NCBI GenBank assembly: GCA_946886805.1
Contig: CAMPJM010000202.1
Location: 1 to 7,193 of the forward strand
Length of the DNA: 7,193 nt
Reading direction: 5' to 3'
Source: an uncultured Flammeovirgaceae bacterium
GTDB taxonomy: Bacteria > Bacteroidota > Bacteroidia > Cytophagales > Cyclobacteriaceae
Shown: one piece after another, positions 1-7,188 of the stretch
How the letters are laid out: every line of letters begins with the position of its first letter
How positions within the stretch are numbered: the first letter of the stretch is position 1
Translations under genes and position numbers: made by a program
The notes under the pieces: generated by a model
Databases searched by the model: none
Told to the model about the DNA's origin: nothing
What the model saw: the letters and a program-made list of their open reading frames with translations, nothing else

Positions 1-1057
1 GAACGTTTTCCATGAACTTGCTGAAGGTGTCCCAACCTCCCTGACTGTCTGCCCAAACATTAAATGAGAAGGCTTTTTTATCTTCTTTTAACTTTACCTT
101 ATAAACCCTAGAAATAGTTCTATCGCATTGCAACCGATAATAAAGGAAAGGATCTTTGGGATTTAGAACCATCTTGAAATTGTGTAAGTCTGTGTTGTAA
201 TCATGGGCCGTAACCTCTAAATTTGTTTCTGTTTTTCCTGTTAAGAGCACACAGTCACATTTTTCGGCTGTTTCCATCAAAATATGAAGCGTATCTTTAG
301 CCGGTTTTTGCAGATAGGGACCTGATAGCATATAAGGATAATCTTCAAAATGTTTTTCTGCCAGAAGCAACAAATCAGCGTCGCCCGTTTTCAATGCCAA
401 CTTTACGGCTCCAACCATTGAGCTGTCAGCGTCCCGAAAGTGCTTTAGCTTTTGCCCGAGCAGCTGGTAACGCTCATACCGCCTTTTTTCCTGAAGAAAC
501 CTATCATAGTCCACTTTTGAAGATATGCCTACTTTCTTAAGACCGCCGGACATAGCATTGTTAATTACCCTTACATTGAGCTGGATCTCCACTCCCGCCG
601 GCAGTAGAAAGACTTCTCCAGCTATTCTTTTTTGTTGGACTCCGTCAATAAATAGCTGTGCGCCATCATCTGCCGATATCCTGATAACAGATGCTTCTAG
701 TAAATCGATTGATTTTGAGTACCAAAGAGCATGATTGGGCTCTGAAAACCGATGGGGCAAATTTACAGAAATGCCATTTTTTGGTTTAAAGGTATAATCT
801 GCAATGATACTTTCACGTTGGTCTCCCGGAGCAAAAAGCCAATCCTCAACCAGGTATTTCCCTTCTAACTGAGGGTTTTCCAATACCGCTAACAATGCGT
901 TCATGTCTGTCTCAACAAGACTATTGATTTCATTTTGGACAGAATAAGTGGAATAAGCAGGAGCTGGCTCATGTCTGGGGTTTTGATTATTATCGTTTTC
1001 AAACGTTAAGAAAAAAACAATAACCTTAAAAAGTAGTAAACCTTGAAAAAATGACAT
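1..1057 (-). CDS. Metallophosphoesterase, purple-acid-phosphatase-like, 3' end cut by window edge
   Basis: Reading leftwards from the ATG at 1057-1055, the frame is open for 352 codons to the window edge with no stop, so the protein is partial at its C-terminus. Residues 2-19 are hydrophobic (GLLLFKVIVFFLTF), which looks like a signal peptide or N-terminal anchor, although Lys11 interrupts it and no lipobox follows. Residues about 85-180 resemble a carbohydrate-binding-like beta-sandwich (SADDGAQLFIDG at 128-139, then VRVINNAMSGGL at 162-173). Residues about 246-326 begin GPYLQKPAKDTLHILMET, the typical opening of the Fn3-like N-terminal domain of purple acid phosphatases. From 330, FSFNVWADSQGGWDTF looks like the first metal-binding strand of a calcineurin-like phosphoesterase, with Asp337 as ligand. 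The remaining metal motifs lie outside the window. It starts 32 bp after the phosphatase-family gene, so it is probably co-transcribed. There is no strong ribosome binding site (CAGGGCGC lies nearby). Family assignment is fairly sure; substrate and completeness are unknown. Confidence 0.77.
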   Translation of the reverse strand, partial: MSFFQGLLLFKVIVFFLTFENDNNQNPRHEPAPAYSTYSVQNEINSLVETDMNALLAVLENPQLEGKYLVEDWLFAPGDQRESIIADYTFKPKNGISVNLPHRFSEPNHALWYSKSIDLLEASVIRISADDGAQLFIDGVQQKRIAGEVFLLPAGVEIQLNVRVINNAMSGGLKKVGISSKVDYDRFLQEKRRYERYQLLGQKLKHFRDADSSMVGAVKLALKTGDADLLLLAEKHFEDYPYMLSGPYLQKPAKDTLHILMETAEKCDCVLLTGKTETNLEVTAHDYNTDLHNFKMVLNPKDPFLYYRLQCDRTISRVYKVKLKEDKKAFSFNVWADSQGGWDTFSKFMENV

Positions 1058-1089
1058 AAACAAGCGCCCTGATATTTTAATTACTACTT

Positions 1090-2178
1090 TTATTTATATA
1101 AAACGGTCATAGCTGCACCTGCTTTCTTTTCAGGTTCAAAATCAAGTCCCAAAAGATGCGCTACGGTTTTTGCGATCTGGTTCTGGTAATAAGTTCCTTT
1201 CGTTTTTAATTCTCCTGCTGCTTTAGTATCAGGTCCAATTACTGCAAACCATACTTCATCTGCGCCTTCTATCTTCTCGCCATGGTGCTTCCATGTTTCC
1301 AACGGAACGGTACCCCTACCATGATCAGTAGCTATTATAAATGTGGTTTTGTCCTTGTATTGCTTATGCGATTGTACATAATCCCACAATTCTTTGATAA
1401 AAGCGTCGGTCTGATGGGCTGATTTCGCATAAAAATCATAGCGGCCATCATGGGCAAAATCGTCTGTTTCACCATAAGCAATATATACCAACTTTGGATT
1501 TTCCTTTTTGATATGTTCCAGAGCATAGTGGTGCGTAAAAGCATCCAGTCGAACTCCGCCCCATGGACTGGGGATCTGCTCCTGCAATTCGTTCAGGAAT
1601 TTCTCCCTTTCTGTCAGATCGTTTCCCTTGGCAGGCTCAAACCCGGCATTAACAGGTATACCACTTCTTTCTTCGTTGATGATATAGGGAAACACATCCC
1701 ATGAACCAAAGGCGGCCACTTTTCCTTTGAATTCCTTTTGCTGGTTGACGTATTCCAGAACAGTTATATTTTGGTTGTTCTTTTTATCGTTGCTGTCCAC
1801 ATTAGGATCTGCGTATCCTGTCAGCAGCTCGTTGTAGCCAGGATAGGAAAACCAGTAGGTGTTTGTAAGATTTGCATTGTTGTCATATTTTCTGTTACCA
1901 ATGATTTTTCCTTCATTTACTATGGTGCTCCATAAGAAGGGCATCAGTTTTTTTCTTCGTACCAGGGGATCCTCATCCCAAAACCTTTCTTTGATTTCGT
2001 CCTGTGCACGGGTGTATTCTTTAGTCATCATCAAAGCTGAATCGACTCCGGTAAACAGCTCCTGCCACCTTAACCCATCCAAGGAAATCAAAAATACGTT
2101 TTCGGTTTTGAGCTTATCCTGCGCATGAGAGACATTAAAAGCTAGTATAAATAAAGCTATTATAAAGTTTTTTTTCAT
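1090..2178 (-). CDS. Secreted alkaline phosphatase superfamily protein (phosphodiesterase/nucleotide pyrophosphatase-like)
   Basis: This is a complete 362-residue protein. It opens with a clean signal peptide (MKKNFIIALFILAFNVSHA, likely cut before Gln20), so the enzyme is exported, most likely to the periplasm; no lipobox or type IX sorting domain is seen. The two-metal site of the alkaline phosphatase superfamily looks complete. Asp34 is in LISLDGLRWQELF. Ser111 is in WFSYPGYNELLTG, at the place of the catalytic Thr of nucleotide pyrophosphatases. Asp239 and His243 are in ETDDFAH, Asp285 and His286 are in IIATDHGRG, and His299 is in KHHGEKI. The length suits compact bacterial members of this family. 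Expected chemistry is hydrolysis of phosphate mono- or diesters; sulfate ester or phosphonate substrates cannot be excluded. The gene follows the susD-like gene after 274 bp and precedes the metallophosphoesterase by 32 bp. The leader is AT-rich without a Shine-Dalgarno sequence. The superfamily call is firm; the substrate is not. Confidence 0.93.
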   Translation of the reverse strand: MKKNFIIALFILAFNVSHAQDKLKTENVFLISLDGLRWQELFTGVDSALMMTKEYTRAQDEIKERFWDEDPLVRRKKLMPFLWSTIVNEGKIIGNRKYDNNANLTNTYWFSYPGYNELLTGYADPNVDSNDKKNNQNITVLEYVNQQKEFKGKVAAFGSWDVFPYIINEERSGIPVNAGFEPAKGNDLTEREKFLNELQEQIPSPWGGVRLDAFTHHYALEHIKKENPKLVYIAYGETDDFAHDGRYDFYAKSAHQTDAFIKELWDYVQSHKQYKDKTTFIIATDHGRGTVPLETWKHHGEKIEGADEVWFAVIGPDTKAAGELKTKGTYYQNQIAKTVAHLLGLDFEPEKKAGAAMTVLYK

Positions 2179-2235
2179 TTTGTGGTTTTAGGTTTTTATG
2201 GTTAATATTTGAATTCACAGCGATCCGGTTTTGTG

Positions 2236-2305
2236 TCACCCCTTCGGGGTTTTTATTATCGCTGTTCACCTTTCTATAATAATATCACCCTTTCAGGGTT
2301 GTTAT
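2236..2305. repeat. Two-copy REP-like palindromic repeat
   Basis: Two 21-bp units lie in direct orientation at 2236-2256 and 2285-2305, starting 49 bp apart and matching at 18 of 21 positions. Each holds a 5-bp perfect stem with a three-base loop: ACCCC-TTC-GGGGT at 2238-2250 and ACCCT-TTC-AGGGT at 2287-2299. Two of the three differences form a compensatory change of the innermost pair (C-G to T-A), so the pairing is kept while the sequence changes. The flanks TC before and TTnTTAT after the stem are shared as well. Between the units, TCACCTTTC at 2266-2274 looks like a third left half without its partner. Short paired palindromes in intergenic space are typical of REP/BIME elements moved by RAYT transposases; no such transposase is in the window, so that link is inference. 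Confidence 0.6.
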
Positions 2306-2348
2306 GTTCTTGTTTCTCTTAACACTTTTATTGCACCACCTGCTTATT

Positions 2349-2394
2349 TTGAACAAGACTTCCGAAGTTTTTTATTGAAGCTTTCCCTGTTCAA
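2349..2394. repeat. Imperfect inverted repeat downstream of susD-like gene
   Basis: TTGAACA at 2349-2355 is matched by its reverse complement TGTTCAA at 2388-2394. Inside these, CTTC at 2359-2362 can pair with GAAG at 2377-2380, which gives a stem broken by small bulges around a T-rich loop. It lies 59-104 bp past the susD stop codon in the direction of transcription. It is not followed by a U-tract on the minus strand, so it is not a standard intrinsic terminator. It could protect the 3' end of a processed susCD message, or be chance in AT-rich DNA. Confidence 0.3.
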
Positions 2395-2423
2395 GATACC
2401 CCGACAAGTTTCGATTTCTACAC

Positions 2424-2454
2424 TCTTCTGTCTTATATCTACTGTCTTCTGTCT
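2424..2454. repeat. Short direct repeat overlapping the susD-like stop codon
   Basis: TCTTCTGTCT occurs at 2424-2433 and again at 2445-2454, starting 21 bp apart. On the transcribed strand this reads as a purine-rich AGACAGAAGA repeat that begins inside the TAG stop codon (2455-2453). It is low-complexity sequence and could arise by slippage; no function is evident. Confidence 0.4.
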
Positions 2455-3895
2455 ACCTCTCCCACCAAACCATGGTTTTATTATCATCCTCTCCTTGTCT
2501 GGCAATAGCGGCGTCATAATTAGCTTTGTTCAGGCTCTGCTCTTCTCCCGGATATTCCCACCTGGACATGATGCGATCACTTCCATCTACAGGTGTAAGT
2601 TCTGGCATTTTTGTTCTTCTATAATCGAACCAGGCCTCGTAACCGTTGAAGAAAAGTGCTATCCATTTCTGCAATGCTATTTTCTCCAAAGCCTGGGCAG
2701 GATCAAGTTCTACAGATCCTTGTTCAAAATAAGCAGGATCCGCCTCAATACCATAGTAGGCAAAAGAAGCATTAATACCATTTAAATAATGAACTTCCGC
2801 ATCCGCAGCTATCCAATCCTTCGCAGCAGCTTCGGCAAGGATAAACTGCAATTCAGCATAGGTCATAATGATCCCTTTTTCGGTGCTGGCTTCCTCATAA
2901 AACCGCTGGCCAATTCGAGAAATATGATTTGACCCGCCGTTATATGCCAAAGCATCAGCATCATTTAAGCCATTGGGCACGCCATTGTATTCGGGGCTTT
3001 CGGAATTTATAGTTGAGGCTGTTGGCCTGGCCAAAACGTACAATCGCGGATCGTCTAATCCCTTTAGTTTACTCCCAAGGCTTTCGCTTAAGCGGTATTC
3101 ATCAAAGGACCCAACACGATAGGTATGGATTGGCCATTGGTTGGGAAATGCAGGCAAATAAGCCAATGCTGCATTGTCTTCATTAGATTCAAAGACAGGA
3201 AACTGTGCTGGATTATTCACAATTGCAGCAATTTCCGCTTTTACATCTACTTTATTCGATATTCTCATCAGGTACCTCAGCCGGAGGCTATTGGCCAATT
3301 TTTTCCATAACATCATATCACCTTTAAACAAAATATCGCCGTTTACTGGCGTGCCTGTCAGCGCTATTATTTCATTTGCTGTATTTAAATCATTTAAAAT
3401 CCCTTCGTAAATAACCTCCTGACCATCATACTCCGGCAATAACACCTCTTCAGATTTTGCTTTGGTTGCAGAGGAATATGGCACATCTCCATAAGAATCA
3501 GTCAGCACCGCATACATCCATGATTTCATAATCAAAGCAATCGCCCTGTAATTATCGTCACCTGTTTCTGTACTGATTTCTATGACATTATTTACATCTC
3601 TTAATGTTCCATACATTGTGTTCCATAAGCCGTCATTTCCTCCCAAATCATAGGTGGGTCCCCAGGTAAACTGGATTTTGGCAGTGTGCTGTGCTATCAC
3701 ATTCCCATTGCTCCAGGATTGGCCGACCATTTCATTTATAGGGTTCCTAATGATCGTGGGCAACAAAAGTTCTGGAGAAACCTTTTCAGGGGTATTGGGA
3801 TTCTCCCTTAATTCGTCAAAATCTTTTTCGCAGGAAGTGATAAAAAACAACCCTCCCAATGAAAGACAGATCGTTAAATGTTTTACTAATTTCAT
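2453..3895 (-). CDS. SusD/RagB-family nutrient-binding outer-membrane lipoprotein (SusD-like_2 type)
   Basis: This is a complete 480-residue surface lipoprotein that should cap the SusC channel and bind its substrate. The signal peptide ends in the lipobox ITSC, with Cys22 as the lipidated residue. The acidic and charged stretch after it (CEKDFDE) fits the Bacteroidota lipoprotein export signal for surface display. The family marks are ENPNTPEKVSPELLLPTIIR at 31-50, the helical segments LIMKSWMYAVLTDSYGDVPY (121-140), TYAELQFILAEAAAKDW (345-361) and QKWIALFFNGYEAWFDYRRT (409-428), and the C-terminus with YPGEEQSLNKANYDAA and VWWER. These point to the SusD-like_2 branch and not to the classical starch-binding SusD. 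It begins 11 bp after the SusC stop codon, the usual tight pairing, so the two are surely co-expressed. The ligand cannot be read from the sequence; the two downstream phosphoesterases hint at a phosphorylated one. The stop codon is TAG. Confidence 0.96.
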   Translation of the reverse strand: MKLVKHLTICLSLGGLFFITSCEKDFDELRENPNTPEKVSPELLLPTIIRNPINEMVGQSWSNGNVIAQHTAKIQFTWGPTYDLGGNDGLWNTMYGTLRDVNNVIEISTETGDDNYRAIALIMKSWMYAVLTDSYGDVPYSSATKAKSEEVLLPEYDGQEVIYEGILNDLNTANEIIALTGTPVNGDILFKGDMMLWKKLANSLRLRYLMRISNKVDVKAEIAAIVNNPAQFPVFESNEDNAALAYLPAFPNQWPIHTYRVGSFDEYRLSESLGSKLKGLDDPRLYVLARPTASTINSESPEYNGVPNGLNDADALAYNGGSNHISRIGQRFYEEASTEKGIIMTYAELQFILAEAAAKDWIAADAEVHYLNGINASFAYYGIEADPAYFEQGSVELDPAQALEKIALQKWIALFFNGYEAWFDYRRTKMPELTPVDGSDRIMSRWEYPGEEQSLNKANYDAAIARQGEDDNKTMVWWER

Positions 3896-3906
3896 TTTAA
3901 TATTGT

Positions 3907-6900
3907 TTAGAATTTAAAGGAAAGGTTAAAACCATAGCTTCTTGTAGAAGGTACCTGCATATTTTCAACACCGGGGATATACCTTCCACCACTCAAGGCG
4001 TAAGTTTCAGGATCAATGTGGGGGTTCTCTGTCCACAAGGCCAGGTTTCTTCCCACCACGGCCACGTTCACACTTTTAAAAGGTGTCTTCGCAAACAATT
4101 TATCAGGCAGTGAATAAGCTAATTTCACTTCTCGAAGCTTTATATAGGAAGCATCATATTTTGCCGCCTCTACGTTATCCCTGTTGTAGTAAGCGTAATT
4201 CCAGTCTCTAACAGGAGCCTTTTTAGTATTAGGTGTATAAGTTCCATCTTCGTTTTCTACCACACCCTCACCGACAATACCATTGCCAGGCAAAGAAAGA
4301 TCGTAGCCATTTTCCCTGCCTTCAAGCGTTTCTTCCAATTGTCCGGATGTGCTAGCGATCGTCTTGGTAAATGAAACAATTGTCCCTCCTTTACGGGCAT
4401 CAAACAAGAACCCAAGGCTTAAACCCTTCCAAGAAAGCGTGTTGTAGATACCAGCCTGCCAATCAGGGTTATAGTTGCCCTGATAAACCAATTCCGAGCC
4501 CGTGATCGGAAGGCCTTCAGCATCATAGATCATCTGACCAAAATAGGGACTGCTTTCATCTTCAACCCTCTTAAACCCATTTCCATAAATAGCGCCCATT
4601 TCTTCCCCTACCCGTGCTTCAATATAAGCCCCGTTTCTTTCAGCAATTTTATAGGTGGATAGCTCATCGTTAAGTGCTACCACTTCGCTCCTGTTAGTAG
4701 ACCAATTTAAAGTAACATCCCAAGTGAGGCCATTGTCGATTTGGACTGGGATAGCATTGACCATTAATTCAAACCCTTCGTTTCGAATCAATCCCGCGTT
4801 TAGATATTTGGCTGAATATCCACTTGAAATAGGCAACGGAATCCGTAGTACCTGATTTTCACTTTCCACTCTGTAGTAAGTGGCATCCAAACCTAATCTT
4901 TCGTTAAAAAATCTGATATCTGCTCCTATCTCGTAAGAGGTAGCAATTTCAGGTTTTAAATCAGGATTGGGAAGAATTGGTGACTCCTCTACAGATTGCG
5001 AATTGTCAAATGCTGAGGAATAATTGTAAAAGCTGGAGAGTTGATAGGGATCAGTATCATTACCCACTTGTGCCCATCCTGCCCTTAGTTTGGCAAAGGA
5101 CAAAGGGCTTTGCGTTGAAACCGAAAAGATGTCGCTAAGGATGGCGCTTACGGAAACTGAAGGATAGAAATAGGAATTATTTTCTTCGGGCAAAGTACTC
5201 GACCAGTCATTTCTGGCAGACACATCTACATACAGATAGTTATTATAGCTTAACTGCGCCAGACCATAGACACTGTTGATGTTCTTTTCGTATTTGTCTT
5301 GGGCTATGGAAAGATCTACCCTGGAGTTTCCAAAATTGTAAATACCGGGAATAGACAATTGAGGTGCATCAATATCAACATTGTTGTATTGTTGGGACAT
5401 CCTGTTTCCTCCGGCTGAAATTGTCAGATCAAATTTTTGTGAAAGACTTTTGTTAAAAGTTAATAAGAGATCGGAATTCCGCTCTTCAAAACCAATCCGT
5501 TCTTCCCTATATTGTCCAAAGGGAAATCTTTGGGTACTGAAAGCCCTTCTTTTTTCTCTGACTTCATCAAAATAATCAATACCTGTTCTTAATTGTAGCC
5601 TTAACCAATCCGTAAAGGCATAATTTAAGGTAATGTTACCCATTAATCTGTCCTGAGCCTGGCCATTTGTATTTTCATACATGGTAAAGTACGGATTGTC
5701 ATGGTAGTTGTAATTATAATTGAACTGTTGAACCCCCTCAAGCCCAGGCTGCCAGTAATTTCTTAAATTATTGGTATTTACTTGCCTTCCATACCAAGTA
5801 AAGAGATACATGATACTTTCTGTGCCGTAACTTATAGAAGGCCTGTTGTCGCTACTCGTTTTAATGTAACTGGCAGACACATCCACATTGAATTTGTCTG
5901 TCAAATTATATCCAGCCGACAGGTTCATTGTATTCCTTTCCAAGCCAGTATTAGGAAAAATTCCTTTTTGATCCAGATTTGTATACGAAAGCCTGAAGTT
6001 CCCTTTATCATTGGAGCCTGCTATGGCAATGTTGTTGCTAAATGTAGTTCCTAATTCAAAAAAATCATTTACGTTATCAGGGCTGGCTACCCAGGGCGTT
6101 GGAATAATTGCGCCTCTGCCTGGCACATCCAAATCCCCTCCTCTAAAGCCACCTTCTGTTGGAGAATCAAACTGTGGTATCAACTGTCCGTTCAGTTCAG
6201 GCCCCCAACTCTCATCCACGCCGTCGTTTGTTCCCCCGTTCGAACCATCCACAAAGGCAAATTCGCCGTTGTTGCCCTGACCGTATCTGTTCTGCCATTG
6301 CGGTAAAATCAACGGTTTTTCAAAAGTAACATTGGAATTTACACTTACCCCAAGCCCATCTGACCCTTTTCCTGATTTGGTGGTAATGAGTATTACGCCG
6401 TTCAAAGCTCTTGACCCATACAATGCGGAGGCATTTGCGCCTTTCAACACACTAATGGAAGCAATATCATCAGGATTGATAGCAGCAGCGCCATTTCCAT
6501 AATCGACTTCCAGGTTGTTCCTTCCCGAAGAGCCCCTTAATGTGTTGTCAATTGGAATACCATCTACTACAAAAAGCGGTTGGTTGTCCCCTGTTAAAGA
6601 AGATTCCCCTCTGATGGTAACCCTTGCGGACCCACCTACACCAGACGAACCACCGGTGACATTCACACCGGCAATTTTTCCCGCTAATGCATTGACCACG
6701 TTGGTTTCCCGTGCCTGGGTAAGCGCTTCGCCATCAATTTCCTGTACTGCATACCCTAAATCCCGCTTTTCGCGCTCGATACCTAATGCAGTAACCACTA
6801 CTTCCGAAAGCTGTTGGGCCTCACCCGATAAAGAGACGTTGATCGTACTTTGGTTTCCTACGATAATCTCCTGGGGTTTATAACCGACAAAAGAAAAGAC

Positions 6901-7158
6901 CAACACATTATCTTTGGATGGCACGGCAATCGCATAACTACCTTCTATATCAGTCACTGTTCCCTGATTTGTGCCTTTAATTATAACATTAACCCCAGGT
7001 ATTCCTTCTCCAAATTCTTCCGAAACTACCTTCCCTGATATTGTAAGAGACTGCGAAAACCCCATAAAAGCATAAAAGCTAAACAGGACGAACATGAAAA
7101 AGAACCTCCCCCATGAGGCGGGGAAAATTTCAATCTTCTCTGGTACATGATTTTTCAT
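3907..7158 (-). CDS. SusC/RagA-family TonB-linked outer-membrane transporter
   Basis: This is a complete 1083-residue TonB-dependent importer, a normal length for the family. It has an extended signal peptide (hydrophobic core FFFMFVLFSFYAFMGF at 19-34, cut near residue 36). A carboxypeptidase-regulatory-like beta-sandwich follows at about 38-112 (ISGKVVSEEFGEGIPGVNV to FSFVGYKPQEIIV), then a TonB-box-like segment LSEVVVTALGI (117-127). The plug domain at about 130-265 carries the SusC marks QPLFVVDGIPID and SVLKGANASALYGSRALNGV. The rest is the beta-barrel, ending in LSFKF with the terminal Phe expected for BAM-dependent insertion. No STN domain precedes the beta-sandwich, so the protein itself gives no sign of sigma/anti-sigma signalling. 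An internal Met22 would remove the charged n-region, so the start at 7158 is preferred. Spacing and order make it the partner of the SusD-like protein. The substrate is not evident from the sequence. Confidence 0.97.
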   Translation of the reverse strand: MKNHVPEKIEIFPASWGRFFFMFVLFSFYAFMGFSQSLTISGKVVSEEFGEGIPGVNVIIKGTNQGTVTDIEGSYAIAVPSKDNVLVFSFVGYKPQEIIVGNQSTINVSLSGEAQQLSEVVVTALGIEREKRDLGYAVQEIDGEALTQARETNVVNALAGKIAGVNVTGGSSGVGGSARVTIRGESSLTGDNQPLFVVDGIPIDNTLRGSSGRNNLEVDYGNGAAAINPDDIASISVLKGANASALYGSRALNGVILITTKSGKGSDGLGVSVNSNVTFEKPLILPQWQNRYGQGNNGEFAFVDGSNGGTNDGVDESWGPELNGQLIPQFDSPTEGGFRGGDLDVPGRGAIIPTPWVASPDNVNDFFELGTTFSNNIAIAGSNDKGNFRLSYTNLDQKGIFPNTGLERNTMNLSAGYNLTDKFNVDVSASYIKTSSDNRPSISYGTESIMYLFTWYGRQVNTNNLRNYWQPGLEGVQQFNYNYNYHDNPYFTMYENTNGQAQDRLMGNITLNYAFTDWLRLQLRTGIDYFDEVREKRRAFSTQRFPFGQYREERIGFEERNSDLLLTFNKSLSQKFDLTISAGGNRMSQQYNNVDIDAPQLSIPGIYNFGNSRVDLSIAQDKYEKNINSVYGLAQLSYNNYLYVDVSARNDWSSTLPEENNSYFYPSVSVSAILSDIFSVSTQSPLSFAKLRAGWAQVGNDTDPYQLSSFYNYSSAFDNSQSVEESPILPNPDLKPEIATSYEIGADIRFFNERLGLDATYYRVESENQVLRIPLPISSGYSAKYLNAGLIRNEGFELMVNAIPVQIDNGLTWDVTLNWSTNRSEVVALNDELSTYKIAERNGAYIEARVGEEMGAIYGNGFKRVEDESSPYFGQMIYDAEGLPITGSELVYQGNYNPDWQAGIYNTLSWKGLSLGFLFDARKGGTIVSFTKTIASTSGQLEETLEGRENGYDLSLPGNGIVGEGVVENEDGTYTPNTKKAPVRDWNYAYYNRDNVEAAKYDASYIKLREVKLAYSLPDKLFAKTPFKSVNVAVVGRNLALWTENPHIDPETYALSGGRYIPGVENMQVPSTRSYGFNLSFKF

Positions 7159-7180
7159 AAATTAATATATTTATCTTATA

Positions 7181-7188
7181 CAAATATG
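7181..7188 (-). promoter_or_regulatory. Candidate Bacteroidota -7 promoter element
   Basis: On the minus strand this reads CATATTTG, one mismatch from the TAnnTTTG consensus of the Bacteroidota primary sigma factor. It lies 22 bp before the SusC-like ATG, in AT-rich sequence without a Shine-Dalgarno motif. The matching -33 element would lie at or beyond the window edge and cannot be checked. Such a short AT-rich motif can easily occur by chance. Confidence 0.22.

Larger units (their letters stand above)
2179..2452. other. 274-bp gap between susD-like and phosphatase-family genes, holding several repeats
   Basis: No credible gene lies here. It is long for an operon whose other gaps are 11 and 32 bp. 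It contains the paired hairpin repeat (2236-2305), an imperfect inverted repeat (2349-2394) and a purine-rich direct repeat on the transcribed strand that overlaps the susD stop codon (2424-2454). I found no hairpin followed by a U-tract in the minus direction, so nothing in the sequence shows that transcription stops between the genes. I also found no good Bacteroidota promoter match (TAnnTTTG with an upstream TTG) in the 50 bp before the phosphatase-family start. The simplest reading is read-through, with the repeats possibly shaping mRNA stability or relative expression; this is inference. Confidence 0.6.

Noticed and set aside
525..734. Plus-strand open frame opposite the metallophosphoesterase
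   Set aside because: It is fully antisense to the region coding for the beta-sandwich and linker of the minus-strand gene and has no recognisable features.
2238..2259. Intrinsic terminator on the plus strand (GC stem followed by TTTTTATTAT)
   Set aside because: The shape fits, but no plus-strand gene lies upstream, and the second repeat copy has only a weak T-rich tail. A repeat element explains both copies better. It would not work as a terminator for the minus-strand operon.
2231..2785. Plus-strand open frame of 184 codons
   Set aside because: Over half of it is antisense to the well-supported SusD-like C-terminus and the rest runs through the hairpin repeats; the protein shows no family marks or credible start context.
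6515..6883. Plus-strand open frame of 122 codons opposite the SusC plug domain
   Set aside because: It lies wholly antisense to the conserved plug-domain coding sequence; its composition is the expected shadow of that frame.
7093..7095. Alternative SusC-like start at Met22
   Set aside because: It would leave a signal peptide without positively charged residues before the hydrophobic core; the upstream ATG at 7158 gives a proper n-region.
7109..7123. CCCC/GGGG hairpin within the first 20 codons of the SusC-like gene
   Set aside because: Only four pairs around a seven-base loop, inside coding sequence with an ordinary signal-peptide n-region; no evidence that it controls translation.
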